From Candidatus Ruthenibacterium merdavium (lineage in GTDB: Bacteria > Bacillota > Clostridia > Oscillospirales > Ruminococcaceae), in the NCBI GenBank assembly GCA_019119935.1, contig DWWA01000054.1, positions 32,645-96,644 on the forward strand: a stretch of DNA of 64,000 nucleotides. The letters run 5' to 3'. Positions 18,075 to 28,547 of this stretch are shown here, piece by piece (position 1 is the first letter of the stretch; every line of letters begins with the position of its first letter). The translations under genes were made by a program, and so were the position numbers. Below the pieces are notes generated by a model, which saw nothing but the letters and a program-made list of their open reading frames with translations, was not told the DNA's origin and did no database searches.

Positions 18075-19919
18075 TCACTCCAATTCAAATTGACCAGTGT
18101 AAAGGCTGTAATATCTTCCCTTTTGCTGTACCAGCTCTTCGTGATTTCCGCGTTCTATAATATTCCCCTTCTCCAGTACCATAATAGCCGTTGCATTGCG
18201 AATAGTTGACAAGCGATGTGCAATGACAAGCACAGTTCGATTTTCCATCAGCACGTCCATGGCCTTTTCAATCAATCGTTCTGTTCTTGTATCAACAGAA
18301 CTGGTTGCCTCATCTAAGATGAGCACCGGCGGGCGCGCAACGGCCGCGCGTGCAATGGCAAGCAGCTGACGCTGTCCTTGTGAGAGATTTCCGCCGTCCG
18401 CATCTACAACTGTTTCATAGCCTTTCGGCAGGCGGCGGATAAAGGAGTCCGCATTGGCGGTTTTTGCTGCCTGTTTAATCTCATCCATCGTGGCATCCAG
18501 CCGCCCATATCGAATATTATCCGCAATTGTCCCTGTAAAAAGCTGGGTGTCTTGAATAACCATCGAAAACGAGCGCCGCAAATCCGCTTTTCGAATGTCA
18601 CGGATATCAATTCCGTCATAAGTGATGCGCCCTTTTTCAATTTCATAAAAACGCCCAAGCAAGTTAATAATCGTCGTCTTTCCTGCCCCGGTTGAACCGA
18701 CAAACGCAATTTTTTGTCCCCGCTTTGCATACATACTGATGTCTTTCAAAATCGGCTTACCCGGCAGATAGCCAAAATCGACGTGTTCAAAGCGCACTTC
18801 TCCGCGAACCGGAACCAGCGCTGCGCCTTCTTTGCTCGGCACCTTCCAAGCCCATATACCGTTTTGTGCCGTGCTTTCCTGTAATCCTCCGTCCGCCTTC
18901 TCTTCTGCTCGGCAAAGGGTCACTTGCCCTTCGTCCGGCTCCGCCGGGGCATCCATCATTTCAAAAATACGCTCCGCGCCTGCCAAAGCTGCCAGCAAAA
19001 AGTTAATTTGCTGTGTAAATTGATTCAGCGGCAAAGCACTTTGACGCACATAAACAAGATAAGAAGCAAGGCTGCCCAAATCAAACCAGCCTAAAATCGC
19101 AAACAGACCGCCCACGCAGGCAGATACTGCATAGTTGACATAAGACAGGCTGACAATGGCAGGCACCATCAAACCGGAGTGCGTCAAAGCATTACAGGCT
19201 GAAACACGCAGCGCTTCGTTTTTCTTGCAAAATATTTCAAAATTCTGCTGCTCATGGTTGAAGACTTTTTCTACCTTTTGTCCGCTCACCATCTCCTCAA
19301 TGAAACCATTCAAATCGGCAAGTTCTTCCTGCTGTTCGCGGAAATAGCGGCGGCTTTTCTTTCCGTTTTGGCGGATCAAAAAGAACATGAAGCCCAAAAA
19401 CGCTACAACAATCATCGAGAGCGGTACATTGAGCACCATCATCATAGAAATGGTTCCAACGAGAGTAAAGAAGCTTTGAATAATCATACTGAAGCTGTTA
19501 TTCAGCGCTTCCTGCAATGTGTCAACATCATTTGTGAAGTGGCTCATCAAATCGCCGTGCGTATGGCTGTCAAAATAAGTGAGCGGCAATTTTTGCGTGC
19601 AGCGAAACAAATCGCTTCGGATTCTTCCCACAATTTTCTGTGCTACATGCACCATCAGCTGTGAGTACCCGTAGGTGGCGGCGGCACCCAATAAGTACAT
19701 GCCCCCCATTAACACCAGCGCCCCGGCAAGTCCCTTCATGTCACCGGGCAAAATATAGCGATTGATCAGCGGCTTAAACAGGTAAGTACCCATGATGTTG
19801 GCTCCGGCGCTTACAACGACCAAAACGGCCACAACCGCCATCGTCCACTTATAAGCGCCCATATAGCGAAGTACACGCTGAAGCGCACGGCGGGTATCCT
19901 GGGGTCTTTTACTTTTCAC
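18075..19919 (-). CDS. ABC multidrug exporter, ATP-binding/permease subunit 2
   Basis: GSTGAGKTT, LSQGQRQLLAIARA, VLILDEATSSVD; likely GTG start at 19919 after GGAGGG. Confidence 0.93.
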   Translation of the reverse strand: MKSKRPQDTRRALQRVLRYMGAYKWTMAVVAVLVVVSAGANIMGTYLFKPLINRYILPGDMKGLAGALVLMGGMYLLGAAATYGYSQLMVHVAQKIVGRIRSDLFRCTQKLPLTYFDSHTHGDLMSHFTNDVDTLQEALNNSFSMIIQSFFTLVGTISMMMVLNVPLSMIVVAFLGFMFFLIRQNGKKSRRYFREQQEELADLNGFIEEMVSGQKVEKVFNHEQQNFEIFCKKNEALRVSACNALTHSGLMVPAIVSLSYVNYAVSACVGGLFAILGWFDLGSLASYLVYVRQSALPLNQFTQQINFLLAALAGAERIFEMMDAPAEPDEGQVTLCRAEEKADGGLQESTAQNGIWAWKVPSKEGAALVPVRGEVRFEHVDFGYLPGKPILKDISMYAKRGQKIAFVGSTGAGKTTIINLLGRFYEIEKGRITYDGIDIRDIRKADLRRSFSMVIQDTQLFTGTIADNIRYGRLDATMDEIKQAAKTANADSFIRRLPKGYETVVDADGGNLSQGQRQLLAIARAAVARPPVLILDEATSSVDTRTERLIEKAMDVLMENRTVLVIAHRLSTIRNATAIMVLEKGNIIERGNHEELVQQKGRYYSLYTGQFELE

Positions 19920-21645
19920 CTTCGATCCCTCCCTGCTTTTGCGATTCACAAATTTCTCGGTATACCTCGCACTCTTCCAAAAGCTGTTCATGTGTTCCGC
20001 ACGCGTGCAGATTTCCATCTGACAACACAAAAATCTGATCCGCATGCTGTACCGAAGAAACTCTTTGGGCAATGATAATTTTCGTCATATCGGGCAAATC
20101 CTGATTCATTCGCTGTCGGATGCCCGCTTCGGTTACAGTATCCACCGCGCTGGTGGAATCATCTAAAATCAAAATTTTAGGCCGCTTTAAGAGTGCGCGC
20201 GCAATGCAAAGGCGCTGTTTCTGCCCTCCCGAAACATTCACGCCACCCTGCTCTAAGAACGTATCCAGCCCTTTCGGCAGCCGATTCAAAAATTCATCTA
20301 CGCCTGCAACTCGGCACGCCCACAAAATTTCATCATCCGAAGCGTTTTGATTACCCCACTGCAAATTCTCACGCACCGTGCCGGTAAACAGAAGATTCTT
20401 TTGAAGCACCATTCCGATGGCATCGCGCAAATGTGCTTGGTGATATTCCTGGACGGGGATGCCGTCGACCAATACAGTACCCTTTGTGGCTTCATAAAGC
20501 CGCGGTATCAGCTGTACCAGTGTCGACTTAGAGCTGCCCGTCTGACCGATAATACCGACGGTCTGACCCGGCTGAATATGAAGGCTGATGTTCTTTAAAA
20601 CATACTCCTGAGCGCCCGATTCATATTTAAACCAGACATCTCGGAATTCCACATCGCCTTTTGTAACAACGTGACTGTCGGCCTTTGTGTCTTGAATATC
20701 GGGAACCTCATCCAAAACCTCACATACACGCACCGCCGAGGTCACAGAACGCGAAATCAGCATAAATACCGAGGAAATCATCATTAAAGAGTTGAGAATT
20801 TGCAGAACATAGCTCAAAAAACTGGTGAGCTCTCCAATCTGCATTTCTCCGCTTTGAATTAAATTTCCGCCAAACCACAAAATGCCCAAAATGGTTGCGT
20901 ACATCACAAGCTGCAAAGCAGGCATGTTCATGGCAGACAGTCGAAACGCCTTTTCCGAACGAACCAAAAGCTCCTGATTTCCCTCTTCAAACTTTTCTTG
21001 TTCGTACTCGCCGCGCACATAAGCTTTCACAACACGAATGGCGGCTAAATTCTCTCGGATGACACGGTTAACTGTATCAATCGCAATTTGCATTTTGCTG
21101 TACAGCGGGCGCACACGCGTAATGATAGAAAATAAGAGCACCGCCAAAATAGGAAGCGCAACAAAAAAGACAAAGGCCAGCTTTCCGTTAATGTGAAAAG
21201 CAACGCCGGTTGCTACAACAATCATCACCGGCCCGCGAACGCCCGGACGGATTCCGGAAGAAAAAGTGTTTTGAATGTTGGCAATATCGCCCGTCATTCT
21301 TGTAATCAGCGACGGCACTCGAAAGCGGTCAATGTTAGAAAAGGAAAATGCCTGCAGTTTTCGATACTGTTCTTCACGCAGCTGTGCGCCCAAGCCCTGC
21401 CCTGCGCGGGCGCTGAACCAAGAGCTAGCAACACCTAACACCAGCGCGCACAAGGCACACACCAGCATCACAGCGCCTTTTTGCAAAATGTACGGCATAT
21501 CTTGATTGGCAACGCCGTAGTCGACCATATCCGCCATAACCATCGGAACCAAAAGCTCGAAGATTGCTTCAGCCATCACGCACGCAACAGCGCCCCAAGC
21601 ATAAGCTTTCCACTTACCCATATAGCGATAAATTCGTCGAATCAC
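19909..21645 (-). CDS. ABC multidrug exporter, ATP-binding/permease subunit 1
   Basis: GQTGSSKST, VSGGQKQRLCIARALLKRPKILILDDSTSAVD (degenerate catalytic residue D vs E, typical heterodimer partner). Confidence 0.93.
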   Translation of the reverse strand: MIRRIYRYMGKWKAYAWGAVACVMAEAIFELLVPMVMADMVDYGVANQDMPYILQKGAVMLVCALCALVLGVASSWFSARAGQGLGAQLREEQYRKLQAFSFSNIDRFRVPSLITRMTGDIANIQNTFSSGIRPGVRGPVMIVVATGVAFHINGKLAFVFFVALPILAVLLFSIITRVRPLYSKMQIAIDTVNRVIRENLAAIRVVKAYVRGEYEQEKFEEGNQELLVRSEKAFRLSAMNMPALQLVMYATILGILWFGGNLIQSGEMQIGELTSFLSYVLQILNSLMMISSVFMLISRSVTSAVRVCEVLDEVPDIQDTKADSHVVTKGDVEFRDVWFKYESGAQEYVLKNISLHIQPGQTVGIIGQTGSSKSTLVQLIPRLYEATKGTVLVDGIPVQEYHQAHLRDAIGMVLQKNLLFTGTVRENLQWGNQNASDDEILWACRVAGVDEFLNRLPKGLDTFLEQGGVNVSGGQKQRLCIARALLKRPKILILDDSTSAVDTVTEAGIRQRMNQDLPDMTKIIIAQRVSSVQHADQIFVLSDGNLHACGTHEQLLEECEVYREICESQKQGGIEGEK

Positions 21646-21896
21646 CTTTCTTTTTCACCCCACAGCACATTTTTGCGCAGCAAGAAAGGGCACGCTCTTT
21701 CGGCCGCGGACTTTTCACTCATCCGCCGCCGCTGTGCCCTATTATCGCCAAACGCAATAATTGTTTCTACAATTATTGTAAACTTATTGATTGTTTCTGT
21801 CAATCTAAAAACACAGCTCAAAGCTTGTATTCAAGAAAATTCTTTCGCTTTTTTTCCAAACTTTTGCGTCATTTTTCTATTTTTTTCAAAATTCTA

Positions 21897-21925
21897 TTGA
21901 ACGCTTTTTTGTATTTGTCTATAAT
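21897..21925 (+). promoter_or_regulatory. Predicted promoter of the manA-glk fusion gene, giving a ~225-nt 5' leader
   Basis: TTGAAC-17 nt-TATAAT. Confidence 0.6.
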
Positions 21926-22020
21926 AAAGCCATAGCGTGAAACGAAGGAGAGAATCCTGAAATTTCCTTTAGGGATTTTTTGAAAAGTAAAAACCTTCAT
22001 TTTGCCGAAACAAACGCATT

Positions 22021-22138
22021 TGCTGATAAAAGACGCTCAAACTTCCCTGCGGATTTTCCTGCGCCTTTCGTTTTGCATCTGCGCTTTTCTTTCGCAGAAT
22101 CTGTGGATTTCTTTGCTTTTTAGAAACACCCTAAAAAA
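22021..22138 (+). repeat. Dispersed intergenic repeat, copy A
   Basis: AAAGACGCTCAAAC...CTGTGGATTTCTTTGCTTTTTAGAAACACCCTAAAAA; aligns by eye with copies at 27851-27967 and 2305-2382. Confidence 0.5.
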
Positions 22139-22158
22139 CGGCAAAGAGGAGAGATGAT

Positions 22159-24027
22159 ATGATTTTCAAACTGACACCTGCTTGCAAAGACTATTTATGG
22201 GGCGGCAACACCTTAAAGACCTCCTACGGAAAGAATTATGACGGCGATGTTCTTGCCGAAACATGGGAGCTGAGCTGTCATCCTGATGGCCCGAGCGTGA
22301 TTTCCAGCGGCGAATATGACGGCAAAACGCTGGCAGACTATTTGGCACAGCATCCTGAAGCTTTGGGCAATGCTCCCGCTCGTTTTGAAGAATTCCCCAT
22401 TTTGATTAAGCTGATTGATGCCGCAAAGGATTTGTCGATTCAGGTTCATCCCGATAATGCTTATGCAAAGGCACATGAAAATCAATACGGAAAAACAGAA
22501 ATGTGGTATGTGGTGGAAGCTCAGCCCGGTGCAGGGCTTTACTACGGCTTTGAGCATGAAATTTCCGCAGAGGAATTCCGCGAGGCCATCGAGAACAACA
22601 CGCTGTGTGATAAACTGCATCGTGTTGATGTCAAACCCGGTGACGTTTTCTTCATTGAAGCCGGTACCATTCACGCCATCGGTGCAGGCCTTGTAATTGC
22701 AGAAATTCAGCAGTCCAGCAATGTTACCTACCGCGTTTATGACTACGGCAGAACCGGCGCAGACGGCAAGCCGAGAGAACTTCATGTGGAAAAAGCCTGC
22801 GAAGTCACTTCTCTGCGCCCTGCAAAAAGCGACTATGACTTCGGCACACATCTGGGACAGTGCAAATACTTCACGGTTGACCGTTTGGAAATCAATGGAG
22901 AAACAACCCTTGAAACGGACGGCACCTCTTTCCACTCTCTCCTGTTCCTTTCGGGAGAAGCTGAGGTAAAGCAAGGCGGAACCTGTATTCAAGCGAAAAA
23001 AGGCGACAGCATCTTCATCGGCGCAGACAGCGGCAGCTATACCGTCAGCGGCAATGCCGTTGCCGTGTTCACGCGGCTTGAAAAACAGCGTTATCGCATC
23101 GGCATTGATTTGGGCGGCACGGGCATCAAAGCCGGTGTTGTGGATGAAAGCAACGAAATTGTAGGAATTGCCAAGCGAAAAACACTCGCTGGCCGTCCCT
23201 GGGAAGAGATTGCCAAAGATATGGCTATGGCGGCTTTGGATGCAATGGCACAGGCCGGAATTTCCACAGAAGACTGTATCTCCGTCGGTATCGGAAGCCC
23301 CGGAACCATTGATCCCCAAAAAGGCGTTGTTGTTTACTCGAATAATTTGAACTGGAACTATGTGCCTTTAGCGGATGAGATTAAAAAATATATCTCGCTT
23401 CCTGTTTACATCTCGAATGATGCCAACTGTGCCGCACTCGGCGAAGTAGTGGCCGGAACTGCAAAGGGCTGTCAGAATGCTGTGCTTCTCACGCTTGGAA
23501 CCGGTGTCGGCGGCGGCGTTATTTTAGACGGAAAAGTGATGGAGGGCGGCGTCGGCGGCGCAGAGCTGGGCCACACCACCTTAATCGCAGGCGGAGAGCT
23601 TTGCACTTGCGGCCGCCGCGGCTGTATTGAATGCTACGGCAGTGCAACCGGCTTAATTCGAGAAGCCAACCGTGCAGCAGATGCACACCCCGATTCCCTT
23701 TTGGCTTCTATGAGAGAAAAAGAGGGCGAAATGAATGGCCTGATTCCTTTTGAAGCGATGAAACAGGGCGATGAAACCGCAAAAGCTGTTGTAGATCAAT
23801 ACATTGAATGGCTGGGCGAAATGGTGACAAACTTCATCAATATTTTCCGCCCGGAAATGGTTTTGCTCTCCGGCGGTATTTGCGGACAAGGAAAGGTATT
23901 GACTGATCCCCTCAATGCCTATGCTGAAAAATATGCCTTTGCCGGAAAACGCATTTTCATTCCCCCTGTACTGATTGCAAAGCTCGGTAACGATGCCGGT
24001 ATCATCGGCGCTGCAAATTTGGGCTGA
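22159..24027 (+). CDS. Bifunctional fusion: type I phosphomannose isomerase (N-term) - ROK-family glucokinase (C-term)
   Basis: N-term PACKDYLWGGNTLKTSYGK, QVHPDNAYAKAHENQYGKTEMWYV, GTIHAIGAG; C-term IGIDLGGTGIKAGVV, GTGVGGGVILDGKV, GHTTLIAGGELCTCGRRGCIECYGS; single uninterrupted 622-aa frame. Confidence 0.93.
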   Translation: MIFKLTPACKDYLWGGNTLKTSYGKNYDGDVLAETWELSCHPDGPSVISSGEYDGKTLADYLAQHPEALGNAPARFEEFPILIKLIDAAKDLSIQVHPDNAYAKAHENQYGKTEMWYVVEAQPGAGLYYGFEHEISAEEFREAIENNTLCDKLHRVDVKPGDVFFIEAGTIHAIGAGLVIAEIQQSSNVTYRVYDYGRTGADGKPRELHVEKACEVTSLRPAKSDYDFGTHLGQCKYFTVDRLEINGETTLETDGTSFHSLLFLSGEAEVKQGGTCIQAKKGDSIFIGADSGSYTVSGNAVAVFTRLEKQRYRIGIDLGGTGIKAGVVDESNEIVGIAKRKTLAGRPWEEIAKDMAMAALDAMAQAGISTEDCISVGIGSPGTIDPQKGVVVYSNNLNWNYVPLADEIKKYISLPVYISNDANCAALGEVVAGTAKGCQNAVLLTLGTGVGGGVILDGKVMEGGVGGAELGHTTLIAGGELCTCGRRGCIECYGSATGLIREANRAADAHPDSLLASMREKEGEMNGLIPFEAMKQGDETAKAVVDQYIEWLGEMVTNFINIFRPEMVLLSGGICGQGKVLTDPLNAYAEKYAFAGKRIFIPPVLIAKLGNDAGIIGAANLG

Positions 24028-24048
24028 TCGTTAATAAAAGAAACAAGA

Positions 24049-24075
24049 GATACCCCCGGCTTTGCCGGGGGTATC
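24049..24075. terminator. GC-rich hairpin downstream of the manA-glk fusion
   Basis: GATACCCCCGGC-ttt-GCCGGGGGTATC; no strong T-tract. Confidence 0.6.
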
Positions 24076-24295
24076 ATACTATTAAAATCAATATTTCCCC
24101 GGCGAATCTCGATAGAGTGATGATATATCGCCTCATTTGGGGCAAAAGAAAATCAGGAAAACGTTTGTGATTTCCTTCTCGGTGGCAGCGCCGATGAGTG
24201 CCGGGTATTCCGTTTTGAAAGTTGGGGAGAGGTTGACACCATAACGGAAAGTTTGGCAAACCGCGATTTTCCTCTCTATCATTTGCTTTTATCGA

Positions 24296-24823
24296 TTATA
24301 ACCGTATCAAAAAGAATACTAATACACTCAAAAGTATCATTACCATACCCATTATGATGAACATTTCACAGGCAAAGCTTTTTAAGATTGGTCTTTCAAC
24401 ATAACACTTTTTAGGATGATTGGGATTATAATAAACTGCCATTTTGCTGCCGATGGGCCACAACTGCTCTGCAAGTTCACGTAAATTTGCAATAGGCCCG
24501 GTTTTCACATGCCGCCAGCCTTTTTCGTCTTCATAAGCTTCTGATTTTACGGATATGTGTAATCCGAATATTTTTGTTATTTTAATTCCACAAAATTTTT
24601 TCTTTGTTTTGTAACAACTCCCATTCACAAAGTACTCAACGATCGGATACATTTTTCCGTCTCCCGGAAATCCATATCCTTTAACAATGCCGTCCGTCTG
24701 CTCTGTACACAATTGACTCTGCCTTTTTACAGTAATATTGAGAATAACTCCGAGCAAAACTAATATGATACCAAGACCTCCAACTGTTATCAATTCTAAC
24801 CATGCAATTTGTATTTCAGACAA
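24296..24823 (-). CDS. DUF3592-like membrane protein
   Basis: Two terminal TM segments, central YNPNHPKKCYVE motif. Confidence 0.7.
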   Translation of the reverse strand: MSEIQIAWLELITVGGLGIILVLLGVILNITVKRQSQLCTEQTDGIVKGYGFPGDGKMYPIVEYFVNGSCYKTKKKFCGIKITKIFGLHISVKSEAYEDEKGWRHVKTGPIANLRELAEQLWPIGSKMAVYYNPNHPKKCYVERPILKSFACEMFIIMGMVMILLSVLVFFLIRL

Positions 24824-25147
24824 AGCGTTTCTCTCCTTAAATTCTCATTTTTGTCGACTGCATTATACTTGATACTTTCAGAAAAGTACAGTAAGGTTAC
24901 AAAAGGGTCGCCGGCGCAATCCATGACAAGGAAAGCGCAGCGTCTCCTGTAATGATCTGAATCAGACCGCAATCAAATCCGCTTTCCTCAACAACCAGTA
25001 AAGGGCGCTGTCATGCTTCACAACACCCTGCTCCTGTCTGATTGTTCGGTTGTTTTGACTTGCCCCATTTTCCACTGACCTAAAAAATTGATTTTACCGT
25101 TTTTTTATAGCAAGCGTACTTCTTGCCTTTATTTTGCTTTTTTACAG

Positions 25148-25195
25148 AAAATCCCCCCTGATGCCAAAAATTCAACTGCATCAGGAGGGATTTTT
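25148..25195 (-). terminator. Hairpin downstream of the 25307-26263 gene
   Basis: AAAATCCCCCCTGATGC...GCATCAGGAGGGATTTTT. Confidence 0.7.
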
Positions 25196-25306
25196 CATCG
25201 TTTCTTTTTATTAGGTGCGTTTTGCATAAACTGCCGAAGATTTTTTCCTCTTTCTCTCGCCTTCTTTCACATTAACGGCGAGCACTTATCGCTTTCATCT
25301 AAAAGC

Positions 25307-26263
25307 TTACAGAACCGTTGTGCTGGAATTTCCGGCCATTTTGTAGGCAGACGGTGCGCCTTGCGAACGCGCTGTCACCAAAATCGTCGGAACTGCACCC
25401 ACTAACAAAAACACATAAACAAGCGCTAAGTTTCCATAGTAATTGGCAGCTTCAATCACTTCGGCTTGTAACAGTTCCGGAATGGCTTGATAGCTGATGA
25501 AAAGATCTTCGTCAAATTCTCTGGCAACTAAGATGGCCCAATCCAGCCTGTCGGCGACATAAGTCATAAACAGCATAAGTATAACAGAAATCACAATTCC
25601 TTTTGTTGTTAACTTCCCTCCCAAAAGAGCGTATCCTTTCAGCGTACAAATCGCCATCACCAAGCCGGAAATAGCTGCAACATATCCAAGCTGGCTTACA
25701 ACTACAATGCAAAGAGCACCGATTAAAGAGCCTACGAGCGCCCCGACAAAGCCCGCAACGGCATTTTCCTTTTTAGCTGCCGCCGCATGGGTTGCAGCTT
25801 CCAGTTCCTGCTGCAAATTGGCAAAGCAGTCATCACATACACATAAATACCGATCTGCAACATTAACGGGCGACATCACACCTTCTTTGCCGCACACTTG
25901 ACAACAAGCAGCAAAGTTATTTTGCTGCAAAAATGCAATTGTGGAATGGAGCGCCCCCTCCACTCTTTCTGCCAGCTTTGCCGCCAATAATACGTTTTTG
26001 GGGTAGACAATAATGCAATTATTTTGCTGTTCGATCTTTGCAGCATCCGGCATATCTGCGGCTGCCTGTTTCAGCTGCTCCGGTGTCAGCTGCGGCCCTC
26101 GGACAGCAACTGCTATTTTTACGATCGTCGGATGGGATACATCCGACGCATAAATCAGCACCTCATACCCTTCTTTTGTACCGTAGAGCACACCGCTTGT
26201 TTCATCAATTGCAAAGCCAAGTTTTGCAGCAACCGGCTGATATACTCTTGTGTTTTTAGCCAT
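25307..26263 (-). CDS. Hypothetical membrane protein with a central four-Cys zinc-ribbon-like motif
   Basis: CCQVCGKEG...YLCVCDDCF followed by several TM helices. Confidence 0.7.
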   Translation of the reverse strand: MAKNTRVYQPVAAKLGFAIDETSGVLYGTKEGYEVLIYASDVSHPTIVKIAVAVRGPQLTPEQLKQAAADMPDAAKIEQQNNCIIVYPKNVLLAAKLAERVEGALHSTIAFLQQNNFAACCQVCGKEGVMSPVNVADRYLCVCDDCFANLQQELEAATHAAAAKKENAVAGFVGALVGSLIGALCIVVVSQLGYVAAISGLVMAICTLKGYALLGGKLTTKGIVISVILMLFMTYVADRLDWAILVAREFDEDLFISYQAIPELLQAEVIEAANYYGNLALVYVFLLVGAVPTILVTARSQGAPSAYKMAGNSSTTVL

Positions 26264-26346
26264 TCTCTTTTTCTTTCCTTTCCACAGTCCTATGATTTAT
26301 CTTTTCTGAAACACCCAGCAAGTTCCCCTTACTCCACAGCAGAAAA

Positions 26347-26371
26347 GACGGGCAGCACAAAGCTGCCCGCC
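26347..26371 (-). terminator. gdhA terminator
   Basis: Minus strand GGCGGGCAGC-tttgt-GCTGCCCGTC followed by TTTT. Confidence 0.75.
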
Positions 26372-26396
26372 TCTTTGTGTTTATTCCGTATTCGAA

Positions 26397-27815
<1,419 letters not shown>

Positions 27816-27850
27816 TCAAAATTTTCATCTTTTTCCGCGGAAAATGATAT

Positions 27851-27967
27851 CTGGTGCTTAAAAACGCTCGAAATCTGCAACGGATTTCTGCACTTTTGCC
27901 CCTGTATTCCTGCAGTTCCTACGAAAAATTGATGGATTCCTTTGTTTTTACAAGCGCCCTAAAAATT
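27851..27967 (+). repeat. Dispersed intergenic repeat, copy B
   Basis: AAAAACGCTCGAAATCTGCAACGGATTTCTG...GATGGATTCCTTTGTTTTTACAAGCGCCCTAAAAA. Confidence 0.5.
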
Positions 27968-27983
27968 ACCTCTTAACATAAAA

Positions 27984-28012
27984 ATTATAAACGCTTCTTT
28001 TCTCAAGTTCAA
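27984..28012 (-). promoter_or_regulatory. Predicted gdhA promoter (~240-nt leader)
   Basis: Minus strand TTGAAC-17 nt-TATAAT. Confidence 0.6.
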
Positions 28013-28239
28013 GTGTTAAAGTAAGAAAAAATATTTTTTTGCTTCTATTGTTACAAAAAAGCGCAACAAAAACACATTTTAAAGACACTTTTCAGCGTTA
28101 TTTCTGCAACAGCTTTTCTTTTTTGGAGGATTCTTGCAACTCTATTTTTACCGGTTAAAACAAAAACACGGCCAGAAATCCAGCAAAAATTTCTGACCGT
28201 GCTTTCATTGCAAAACCGATATCCTTCATTTATCACATA

Positions 28240-28515
28240 TTATGCAAGCATCAGAACCCTTACCACCAGCATACAGATAACGCCTGGTGCGCCAAGCACA
28301 ACAGCGACAAATGACGTAAAATAATTCAGCGAAAGCGTTACACCCGTGTACCCCGCCAAGAGATTCACAGCAGCAAATGCACCCAAGCCCAATGTAGCTT
28401 GTGTGGCCGCTGTGCGAAACGGATGTTTCGTTTTCTTCAAAACGGCTAATACGGCAATCAAACTGATTACCGCCAAAAACAGCGCGAGTGTTTGTACAAA
28501 AATCATACCGATCAC
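28240..28515 (-). CDS. bofA: Pro-sigma-K processing inhibitor BofA family protein
   Basis: 91-aa membrane protein with FAAVNLLAGYTGVTLSLNYFTSFVAVVLGAPGVI, typical BofA C-terminus. Confidence 0.75.
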   Translation of the reverse strand: MIGMIFVQTLALFLAVISLIAVLAVLKKTKHPFRTAATQATLGLGAFAAVNLLAGYTGVTLSLNYFTSFVAVVLGAPGVICMLVVRVLMLA

Positions 28516-28547
28516 CTCGCTCTATTTCTATGCGGCATTCTCCCGCA

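Noticed and set aside
22213-23319. 368-aa minus-strand ORF
   Set aside because: Antisense to the manA-glk fusion, which has both sets of catalytic motifs.
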